Assembly (NCBI GenBank): GCA_910578235.1
Contig: CAJTPP010000035.1
Span: 1 to 13,496 of the forward strand
DNA: 13,496 nt
Direction of reading: 5' to 3'
DNA from: an uncultured Clostridia bacterium
Lineage (GTDB): Bacteria; Bacillota; Clostridia; UBA1381
Within the stretch, counting starts at the first letter, position 1, and every line of letters starts with the position of its first letter. Both the position numbers and the translations under genes were made by a program. Shown here piece by piece: positions 1 to 5,963 of this stretch. The notes below the pieces were generated by a model that saw nothing but the letters and a program-made list of their open reading frames with translations, ran no database searches and had not been told where the DNA came from.

Positions 1-76
1 AGTATATAGTTAAAAATATTTTGTTGCGTGTGAAAGCCCCGTTTTTATAACGGGGCTTTCCTCTGCCCTCCGAAAC
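1..76. repeat. Left copy of a long direct repeat carrying a hairpin
   Basis: Bases 1-64 match 9118-9181 with a single difference (C56 versus T9173), and the similarity fades out through 76 / 9195 with small indels. The copy begins at the first base of the window, so the true repeat may extend further left. Both copies lie just downstream of the 3' end of a minus-strand gene, here the DltX-like gene whose stop is at 86. The repeat may be a terminator cassette or a small dispersed element; which one cannot be decided from two copies. Confidence 0.85.
32..60 (-). terminator. Terminator-like hairpin after the dlt-like operon
   Basis: GAAAGCCCCG (32-41) pairs perfectly with CGGGGCTTTC (51-60) around a 9-base loop. 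It lies 25 bases past the stop codon of the last minus-strand gene, where an operon terminator is expected. The U-tract after the stem is weak on both strands (ending CTTTC), so termination efficiency is uncertain. The hairpin could act in both directions. Confidence 0.6.
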
Positions 77-85
77 ACTCGTATG

Positions 86-193
86 TTAGAACGCCTCGTA
101 TATAAATGTGCCGTTGCCGGTAAAAAAGATACAGACAAGTATAAACATCGCAAGATACAGCAGGAATGTGAAAATTGTTTTTAATACTTTCAT
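86..193 (-). CDS. dltX: DltX-like microprotein (35 aa) of a teichoic-acid-type aminoacylation operon
   Basis: This small gene encodes a 35-residue protein: a short basic start (MKVLK), one hydrophobic membrane segment at about residues 6-24, a short TGNGT linker, and the C-terminal motif FIYEAF ending exactly at the stop. DltX proteins are tiny one-helix membrane proteins ending in FIYN-x-F-like motifs. In characterised dlt systems the C-terminal tyrosine (Tyr32 here) has been shown to carry D-alanine between DltB and DltD. A good ribosome site (GAGG at 200-203, six bases before ATG) supports the start, and the gene lies 13 bases after the SGNH gene stop. It is shorter than typical DltX (about 45-50 aa) and sits last in the operon, whereas dltX is usually first. 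The assignment rests on motif, topology and context together; the amino acid carried is not known. Confidence 0.82.
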   Translation of the reverse strand: MKVLKTIFTFLLYLAMFILVCIFFTGNGTFIYEAF

Positions 194-206
194 AATTTAC
201 CTCATG

Positions 207-1070
207 TTAAAGCCATTCATCTATTAACTTCGTAAACCTCGGCGAGCCTACGTCATAATTCAGATGTCCCGTATCATAAAAATACTCCGGAGGGAGCGAG
301 TCCTCCATATCATATGCCTCTACGCCGTATCTCTCAAATACAGCGTCCGCCATCATCCGCACTCTATGAAGAAGCCCGGGCTTTTCATATTTTGAATTCC
401 ACGGCATCCATACCGCCCTTACCCGTATATTGTTTTCATTACAGTAATTTATTATATCTTCAAGCGCTTTGATATTTTTTTCAAATTTTTCGTCGGGAAG
501 ATTAAAAAATTCCTTCTCGTAATTCTCCATCGTTTTTGCAAGCGCCGAGTCAGACACAGCGCCGTGATACACGTTCTTTTTTTGCGGAAGATATTTATAA
601 GGCAATGGATTTTGTCCGTTCAGAAGTCTGTCAAAACCGTCCGTTATCAGCGGATAAAAACGGTCGCGCTCAAAATACGCGTACGGAACATATACGTCCT
701 TATGCCATATATACGTTGGATTTGTCTCAAACTCGTCATACAAGGTGAGATAATTCAGTCCTATCACAAGCTCCGAACCGATATTGATATAACGCTTCTG
801 TATCATCTCCCAAAGATCGGTTACAACACCGTAATCAAGACCGAGATTTATATATCCCGAGCCGCTCTCTTCCTCAATATAAGAGGAAATTACCACACTA
901 TTGCCAAAAAAAACCTTATCCCATACTTTTTCGGGATGGTGATTTTGCGTTATTTCAAAATCGTTCTTGACAAAATAATCGCTGTCCGCTATAAAATTAT
1001 TACGCGTCAGCGATAAATCGCAGACAGCCATTACAAGTACAGCCGCCAAAATTAATGCAATTTTTTTCAT
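207..1070 (-). CDS. Membrane-anchored SGNH-family protein in the DltD position
   Basis: The 287-residue protein has an N-terminal signal anchor (about residues 4-18) and an extracellular SGNH-hydrolase-like domain. The nucleophile motif is FFGNS with Ser58, and the C-terminal motif is DTGHLN with Asp266 and His269, giving a complete Ser-Asp-His triad. Its place between the MBOAT gene (two-base gap) and the DltX-like gene fits the DltD role: accepting the aminoacyl group outside the membrane and passing it to the polymer, or removing it. Known DltD proteins are about 390-420 residues, so this one is clearly shorter. The catalytic motifs also resemble AlgX/AlgJ-type SGNH proteins that partner MBOAT enzymes. 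I therefore call it DltD-like by context and not DltD by sequence. AAGG eight bases before the ATG supports the start. Confidence 0.8.
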   Translation of the reverse strand: MKKIALILAAVLVMAVCDLSLTRNNFIADSDYFVKNDFEITQNHHPEKVWDKVFFGNSVVISSYIEEESGSGYINLGLDYGVVTDLWEMIQKRYINIGSELVIGLNYLTLYDEFETNPTYIWHKDVYVPYAYFERDRFYPLITDGFDRLLNGQNPLPYKYLPQKKNVYHGAVSDSALAKTMENYEKEFFNLPDEKFEKNIKALEDIINYCNENNIRVRAVWMPWNSKYEKPGLLHRVRMMADAVFERYGVEAYDMEDSLPPEYFYDTGHLNYDVGSPRFTKLIDEWL

Positions 1071-1072
1071 AG

Positions 1073-2221
1073 CTATAACCTTATAAACCCTTTAAGAATT
1101 TCCATAAACTGCTCCGTTGTAACCGTCATAAGAAGCGTGTTAAACGCGAACAGCATATTTACAATAATACAGCGCAAAACATACACAGGCTTTTTCATTT
1201 TACGCTTATCCACAGTCGTAAGCCCGAACAGATTTTCAAGTCCCAGACAAAGACCGTTATAAACGCCGCCGATTATATAAGGCAGCGTAAATCCGTGCCA
1301 CATTTCCATAACGAACATAACGGCAAAGCCCATACCCGCGGACGCCCATCTGCCGAGCTTTTTTCCGTTAAGCACAACAAATATATGCTCTCTTACCCAG
1401 TCGGAAAGGGTGATATGCCAGTTACGCCAGAATTGAGTAAACGAAGTCGCCGCCCATGGTTTACGAAAGTTTTCCGGCACTGTATAGCCCATTACGGAAC
1501 CAACCGCAATCGCGATATCGCTGTAGCCGGAAAGGTCAAAATACAAAAACAAATAACTGAATATAACTACAAGCATACTGATATACCAATGCTTTTCCGC
1601 TCCGACAAGAAAGGTGAAAACCGTGCTTACAAAATACAGAACCACCATTTTCTTGAACATACCGCGTATAAACCTTTTTACATATCCGATAAATTTATCC
1701 GCCGTCAGAGGCGCGGGCTTATTAAACACCTTCTGAAAATCCCTGTAGCGAAAAATAGGCCCCGATGTAAAGGTAGGGAAGAACAACATGTAATTCGCAT
1801 ATGTCAGAAACGGTATTTTCATCTCCGTGTAGTACACAAAATACATGGCGTCCACCGCTTTAAGCATGGTGTACGCTATACCGACAAAGGTTATTATCAC
1901 AGGCAGCTGAGGAAAAAATTCCGTCATGCGTCCGTAAAAAAACGGTACTGTACATAAAATACTGAAAAACACGAAGAAAAAACGCCGTGTTTTTTTCAGC
2001 GGTTTCAGTATTCGCGCAAAAAGGAAAGTTATCAGCATATAGCCTATACTGAACAACGCAAGCTGCCATGATACATACGCTATAACTGCCGCGCTCGCAA
2101 AAATCAGCGCCTTCGGGCTGAAATCCTTTTTAAATATAAAACGGGAAAGTCCCGATAACAGTATCATAATGCCGCAGGCTATAAGCAGCCGCAGCAGCAC
2201 ATCTGTTTGAAGATACCACAT
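1073..2221 (-). CDS. dltB: DltB-like MBOAT-family membrane acyltransferase
   Basis: This 382-residue polytopic membrane protein carries the MBOAT signatures of DltB: FFPTFTSGPIFRY at about 147-159, FWRNWHITLSDWVREHIF at about 264-281 with His269, and EMWHGF with the invariant His309. Most of the rest is hydrophobic helices. DltB family members move a carrier-bound D-alanyl group across the membrane using the thioester on DltC; the two histidines are the expected active-site residues. Length is close to the usual 380-420. The gene lies 19 bases after the carrier gene and two bases before the SGNH gene, so the three are surely co-transcribed. An AGAGGG ribosome site precedes the ATG. The identity of the transferred amino acid and the acceptor polymer cannot be read from the sequence. 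Confidence 0.9.
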   Translation of the reverse strand: MWYLQTDVLLRLLIACGIMILLSGLSRFIFKKDFSPKALIFASAAVIAYVSWQLALFSIGYMLITFLFARILKPLKKTRRFFFVFFSILCTVPFFYGRMTEFFPQLPVIITFVGIAYTMLKAVDAMYFVYYTEMKIPFLTYANYMLFFPTFTSGPIFRYRDFQKVFNKPAPLTADKFIGYVKRFIRGMFKKMVVLYFVSTVFTFLVGAEKHWYISMLVVIFSYLFLYFDLSGYSDIAIAVGSVMGYTVPENFRKPWAATSFTQFWRNWHITLSDWVREHIFVVLNGKKLGRWASAGMGFAVMFVMEMWHGFTLPYIIGGVYNGLCLGLENLFGLTTVDKRKMKKPVYVLRCIIVNMLFAFNTLLMTVTTEQFMEILKGFIRL

Positions 2222-2240
2222 TTACTCTGCCCTCTTTGAT

Positions 2241-2486
2241 TTATGACAGCTTACTGTCAACAACCTCTGCTATCTCATCAATTGTATTCATAGGATAAAG
2301 CGTGATATCCTTCTGCGTTATTTCAATACTGTAGGTCTGCTCGATAAAGTGAATAATCTCCACCGCTCCGAACGAGTCGACAAAGCCCTCGTTGAACAAA
2401 TGCACTTCGTCCGTAAAATCGGGATCATCGTCAATCTCAAACTTCTCCTGTATAAACGCTCTCAGCCTGTCCTTAATTTCTTCCAT
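2241..2486 (-). CDS. dltC: DltC-like acyl/aminoacyl carrier protein
   Basis: An 81-residue acidic four-helix carrier protein. The phosphopantetheine attachment motif is FVDSFG with Ser38, and the DSFG form is typical of DltC rather than of fatty-acid ACP (DSL). It should receive an activated amino acid from one or both upstream adenylation enzymes on its 4'-phosphopantetheine arm and deliver it to the membrane MBOAT protein. It is the only carrier protein in the operon, so the two adenylating enzymes either share it or one acts elsewhere. It starts 12 bases after the second adenylation gene with a clear AAGGAG site. No phosphopantetheinyl transferase is present in the window. Confidence 0.9.
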   Translation of the reverse strand: MEEIKDRLRAFIQEKFEIDDDPDFTDEVHLFNEGFVDSFGAVEIIHFIEQTYSIEITQKDITLYPMNTIDEIAEVVDSKLS

Positions 2487-2498
2487 TGCTATATCTCC

Positions 2499-4031
2499 TT
2501 ACTTATCAATATATTCTTTCCTCAAACCCACACGATCAATTTTACCGCTCGGCGTATGCGGGAATTTTTTCATTGTAATAATTCTCGCCGGCACCATATA
2601 CGCGGGAACATATTTTTTCAGCTCCAGTTTAAATTTCCTCGCAATGATTTCAGTCCTCGTTTCAATAAACAGTACTATCTCCTCATTATCGGCGTCAAAC
2701 AGCGCGCAAGCGCTTTCAACGCCCTCCACGGCGGCCGCCGCGCTTTCAAGATCCCCAAGCTCAATTCTGTTGCCCCGCAGCTTTATCTGACTGTCCTTTC
2801 TGCCGAGAAAAATTATATTTCCTTCTTCATTTTCATAAACCAGATCGCCTGTACGGTAAATTCTGTCTCTGTAAATTGTGTTCAGCGGGTTCTGTACAAA
2901 CGCTTTCTCAGTAATTTCAGGCGCGTTCCAGTAACCGAGCGCTATACCCGTACCGCTTATACAAAGCTCGCCCTGCTCGCCTGTTTTACATAACTTGTCA
3001 TCATCGTTAAGTATAAGAGCGCGCATATTGCCGCACACCTTACCGATAGGAAGCGTTTCATGATTTTCAAACTCCCTGTCCACCACGTAATACGTCACAA
3101 TATCCGTCGCCTCGGTCGGACCGTACATGTTAACGTACATACAGTCGGGCAAGTATTTACGCCATGTATTAAGCTGCGTGTTCGGCATTACCTCGCCGGC
3201 AAAAAGTATCAGTTTCAGATCAGGCAGCGGCTTGTTTTCAAGCACTCCGCTGTTTGCCGTGCTTATCATAACGGTAGGCACCCAGAATATACATGATATT
3301 CTGCTTTCAGCCATATAATCCATCAGCTTTTCCGGATACATAAACAATATTTCGGGAATAATCATTGTTTTCGCGCCCGTATAGAAAGCGGTATACATAT
3401 CGAATACCGAGTTGTCAAAATGAAAGGCCGACTGCATACCGATTATGCTGTCGCCATTAACCGGAAACGTCTCAGCAATCCATTCGATATAATCAAGAAC
3501 TCCCCTGTGTGACACGGTCACGCCCTTTGGCACACCCGTTGAGCCTGACGTGTACATAATATACGCGGGATCAAGATCGCACACTCCGTTTAAAGCTTTA
3601 TCTACCGCGTCATTATCCGCCTGACCGCTTACCAGCTCGTCGAATACGAATATTTTTGTATTAAGATTAAGCGGCAGCAGCTTTTCCCTGCCCTCGCTGT
3701 CGGTAATAATAGCCGCGGGACTAAGATTTTCCGCTGTTTTTTCCATCCTCGCAAGCGGGATCGCGTAATCAACAGGCACATACGGTGACGCGCTGTAAAG
3801 CGCGCCCATAAAGCAAACAATTGAATTTATGCTTTTTGGAAGATACACGATTACGGGACTTGTTCTGCCTGTCACAACACGCTTTATAAGCTCGCTGCCT
3901 ACAATCCGGCTTTTTTCACGCAGCTTGGCAAAGGAAATCGCGCCGTCCTTATCCTCAAACACGGTTCTGTTTTTGAATTTCTCCGCCGCTTGTTCTAAAA
4001 GACCCACGGCGCTTTGCATTAATTTGTCCAT
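2499..4031 (-). CDS. Second DltA-like amino-acid adenylation enzyme (Cys-to-Ala at the D-Ala site)
   Basis: A 510-residue ANL-superfamily adenylating enzyme of DltA length. It shows the P-loop YTSGSTGVPKGV (160-171), the A4 motif FDNS with Asp206 expected to hold the substrate amino group, YGPTEATD (303-310), RTGD (393-396), and the A10 motif TPSGKIDR with catalytic Lys497. These indicate ATP-dependent activation of an amino acid and loading onto the adjacent carrier protein. In DltA the motif FCGEV contains the cysteine that contacts the D-alanine methyl group (Cys269 of Bacillus DltA). Here it reads FAGEV (Ala278), whereas the upstream paralogue keeps FCGEV. Relaxed stereoselectivity or another small amino acid is therefore possible (inference). 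It begins 15 bases after the paralogue's stop, with AAGGA eight bases before the ATG. Confidence 0.88.
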   Translation of the reverse strand: MDKLMQSAVGLLEQAAEKFKNRTVFEDKDGAISFAKLREKSRIVGSELIKRVVTGRTSPVIVYLPKSINSIVCFMGALYSASPYVPVDYAIPLARMEKTAENLSPAAIITDSEGREKLLPLNLNTKIFVFDELVSGQADNDAVDKALNGVCDLDPAYIMYTSGSTGVPKGVTVSHRGVLDYIEWIAETFPVNGDSIIGMQSAFHFDNSVFDMYTAFYTGAKTMIIPEILFMYPEKLMDYMAESRISCIFWVPTVMISTANSGVLENKPLPDLKLILFAGEVMPNTQLNTWRKYLPDCMYVNMYGPTEATDIVTYYVVDREFENHETLPIGKVCGNMRALILNDDDKLCKTGEQGELCISGTGIALGYWNAPEITEKAFVQNPLNTIYRDRIYRTGDLVYENEEGNIIFLGRKDSQIKLRGNRIELGDLESAAAAVEGVESACALFDADNEEIVLFIETRTEIIARKFKLELKKYVPAYMVPARIITMKKFPHTPSGKIDRVGLRKEYIDK

Positions 4032-4046
4032 TTTTATATTCCTTAA

Positions 4047-5582
4047 CTATTTCAGACTGTTTTTTAAAGTTACACGGTCTATTTTATCATTCGCCGTATG
4101 CGGGAACTTATCCATAACTACAAGCTCCGACGGAAGCATATAACTCGGGATATATTTTTTAAGCTCAAGATTGAGCTTTCTCAGTTTAAACTCCTGTTCG
4201 CTCTCCGCAAACAGTACAATCCGCTGATTTTTTTCGTCAAATACCGCGCACGCGCCTTTTATACCGTCCACGCACATAGCGGCGTTTTCAATCTCGCCAA
4301 GCTCAATCCTGTTGCCTTTAACCTTAACCTGATTATCCATACGGCCGATATAAATAATAAGTCCTTCGCCGTTCACATACGCAAGATCACCCGTGTGGTA
4401 AACGCGTTCCTCATAATACGGATTTGCCGGATTTTGCGTAAACGCTTTCGCCGTGATATCAGGCTTATTCCAGTACCCGAGAGAAACACCTGTGCCAATA
4501 ACACATATCTCACCCTGCTCGTTTGTTTCAGCGATTTCATTTTTTTCGTTAAGGATTATTATCCGCATGTTTTCGCAAGCTTTTCCTATAGGCAGCGGAT
4601 CGCTGTCCTTAAACGGTCTGTCGACAATATAATATGTGCATACGTCCGATATTTCCGTAGGGCCGTACAAATTAGCGTAGGTACACTGCGGCTGCGCCTT
4701 GCGCCATATATTAAGCTGTGTGTTTGGCATAACTTCTCCGCAGAATACCACGTTACGCAGCTTCGGCATTTCTATATCCGAAAGCGCGCCCGAATTCGCC
4801 ACGTTAATCATTACCGTCGGCACCCAGAAAATTGTCGTGATATCATTATCGCGCACAAACTCCGGCAGCTTAAGCGGAAACATAAACAATGTCTCGGGAA
4901 TTATAATCATTTTCGCGCCTGTCAGCAGACAGCTGTATATATCAAAAATAGAATTATCAAAGTAAAACGGAGCCTGATTTCCGAGCACGCTGTTTTCATC
5001 AATACCGAAGGTTTTCCGAACCCACATCGCATAATCAATCACGCCCCGGTGGGGGACAGTAACTCCCTTCGGCTCTCCCGTTGAGCCTGATGTGAACATT
5101 ATATAAATCGGATCGGTGTCAATTACCTTTGAAAGCGTCTTTTCCAAAAGCACTTCATCAGCGTCCGTCTCAACGATTTCATCATACATATGAACGCTCA
5201 TTGTCCCGGGAATATCCATTGTCCCGAGCGTTTCCATACCTTTTTTATCTGTAATTATATGGCCTCTTCCGTGCAGACTGTCAACAATTTTCTGTATCCT
5301 GTTAGCAGGCATATCATAGGCTACGGGCACATACGGATTTGCGCTGTAAAGCGCGCCCATAAAGCATACAATACATGATATGCTTTTTTTCAGATATACC
5401 ATTACCGGCGAGGGCATATATCCGGCGGGAGTAGTTTTTGCAAGCGCAGTTCCGACAGATTTGCCCCTGCTTTGCAAGGCTTTAAAAGTTATTTCTCCCC
5501 ACTCATCGGAAATTGCCGTTTTACCGCCGTATTTCTCGGCGGCCATATCAAGCAGACGAACCGCGGAATTCAAATGCACCAT
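4047..5582 (-). CDS. dltA: First DltA-like amino-acid adenylation enzyme (retains the D-Ala Cys)
   Basis: A 511-residue ANL-family enzyme and first gene of the operon. It has FTSGSTGEPKGV (163-174), FDNS with Asp209, FCGEV with Cys281 matching the D-alanine-selecting cysteine of DltA, YGPTEISD, HTGD (396-399), and Lys500 in the A10 region. The likely reaction is ATP + D-alanine to D-alanyl-AMP, followed by transfer to the DltC-like carrier. It is paralogous to the next gene along the whole length, including the shared block GEVMPNTQLN. The A10 motif reads TANDKIDR where the usual form has Gly before Lys (NGK/SGK). I chose ATG 5582 over the in-frame ATG at 5594, because GGAGG at 5588-5592 overlaps the earlier ATG and sits five bases before the later one. 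Confidence 0.88.
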   Translation of the reverse strand: MVHLNSAVRLLDMAAEKYGGKTAISDEWGEITFKALQSRGKSVGTALAKTTPAGYMPSPVMVYLKKSISCIVCFMGALYSANPYVPVAYDMPANRIQKIVDSLHGRGHIITDKKGMETLGTMDIPGTMSVHMYDEIVETDADEVLLEKTLSKVIDTDPIYIMFTSGSTGEPKGVTVPHRGVIDYAMWVRKTFGIDENSVLGNQAPFYFDNSIFDIYSCLLTGAKMIIIPETLFMFPLKLPEFVRDNDITTIFWVPTVMINVANSGALSDIEMPKLRNVVFCGEVMPNTQLNIWRKAQPQCTYANLYGPTEISDVCTYYIVDRPFKDSDPLPIGKACENMRIIILNEKNEIAETNEQGEICVIGTGVSLGYWNKPDITAKAFTQNPANPYYEERVYHTGDLAYVNGEGLIIYIGRMDNQVKVKGNRIELGEIENAAMCVDGIKGACAVFDEKNQRIVLFAESEQEFKLRKLNLELKKYIPSYMLPSELVVMDKFPHTANDKIDRVTLKNSLK

Positions 5583-5587
5583 AATTT

Positions 5588-5592
5588 CCTCC
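5588..5592 (-). promoter_or_regulatory. Ribosome binding site that decides the first dltA-like start
   Basis: On the minus strand TATGGAGGAAATTATGGTG places GGAGG five bases before the ATG at 5582. The alternative upstream ATG at 5594 overlaps this site and has no good site of its own, so the protein most likely begins MVHLNS. Confidence 0.75.
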
Positions 5593-5642
5593 ATAACGAA
5601 AAGTATCCGTTTTTACATACTGATTTCAAATTCTCCGCAAAG

Positions 5643-5676
5643 CGGCGGATTTATAAATCAAGCGGACAAACCGCCG
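5643..5676. other. Inverted repeat in the dlt-like operon leader
   Basis: CGGCGG (5643-5648) and CCGCCG (5671-5676) can pair around a 22-base loop that itself contains the palindrome GATTTATAAATC (5648-5659). It lies in the predicted roughly 110-base untranslated leader of the minus-strand operon. On the plus strand it is followed by a T-rich tract. Only six pairs are certain, so a regulatory role is speculative. Confidence 0.3.
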
Positions 5677-5702
5677 TTTATTTTTTATACCAATTCAGTC
5701 TA

Positions 5703-5731
5703 ATTATAGCATTTTCACTATATTGTGTCAA
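5703..5731 (-). promoter_or_regulatory. Consensus sigma-A promoter of the dlt-like operon
   Basis: On the minus strand a perfect -35 TTGACA (5726-5731) is separated by 17 bases from a perfect -10 TATAAT (5703-5708), preceded by TGC as an extended -10. Transcription would start near 5696, giving a leader of about 110 bases. Both boxes match consensus fully, so the unregulated promoter should be strong. Confidence 0.88.
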
Positions 5732-5755
5732 GGGCGCAAATGATTTGCGCCCTTG
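5729..5755. promoter_or_regulatory. Perfect 27-bp palindrome abutting the dlt-like -35 box; candidate operator
   Basis: CAAGGGCGCAAA (5729-5740) is perfectly repeated inverted as TTTGCGCCCTTG (5744-5755) around TGA. The inner end on the minus strand supplies the TTG of the -35 box, so a bound protein would overlap RNA polymerase. It lies in the gap between divergent genes and has no T-tract, which argues against a terminator. It is a candidate operator for an unknown dimeric regulator. Confidence 0.5.
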
Positions 5756-5869
5756 CCGTTAAAACTCTGCAATCTTACGGTTTGAATTATAATTTTACCA
5801 GTCAAAAAGCGGTTAATTATATATGAATGATAAATTTTTCACAAATTGTAAAAAAATTTCAATATATTG

Positions 5870-5897
5870 TAGACATTTCTCTGATTTATGGTATAAT
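5870..5897 (+). promoter_or_regulatory. Promoter of ppdK
   Basis: TAGACA (5870-5875), 16 bases, then a perfect extended -10 TGGTATAAT (TATAAT at 5892-5897). The start would be near 5904, leaving a leader of about 60 bases with no riboswitch-like structure that I can see. It lies inside the upstream extension of the open frame, which argues for the internal ATG at 5964. Confidence 0.75.
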
Positions 5898-5950
5898 AAG
5901 TACATAAGTGCAAAAACGGGACAATCCGTTAACGCTAAAAATTATAACTT

Positions 5951-5956
5951 AGGAGG
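5951..5956 (+). promoter_or_regulatory. Ribosome binding site that decides the ppdK start
   Basis: AGGAGG lies seven bases before ATG 5964. An in-frame ATG at 5823 would add 47 residues unlike any dikinase and lies upstream of the promoter, so it is rejected. Confidence 0.9.
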
Positions 5957-5963
5957 AATTCCA

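Noticed and set aside
4098..5084. Long open frame (328 codons) antisense to the first adenylation gene
   Set aside because: It is a shadow of the real gene: its product is rich in Arg, His and Ile with no domain pattern, no ribosome site, and similar frames lie opposite all long genes here.
5729..5755. The strong palindrome as an intrinsic terminator
   Set aside because: It lies between divergent promoters, no transcript from an annotated gene ends there, and neither side has a T-tract.
5823..5963. A 47-residue N-terminal extension of pyruvate phosphate dikinase from an earlier ATG
   Set aside because: It contains the promoter at 5870-5897, has no ribosome site, and AGGAGG precedes ATG 5964, which gives the family's residue numbering (His455).
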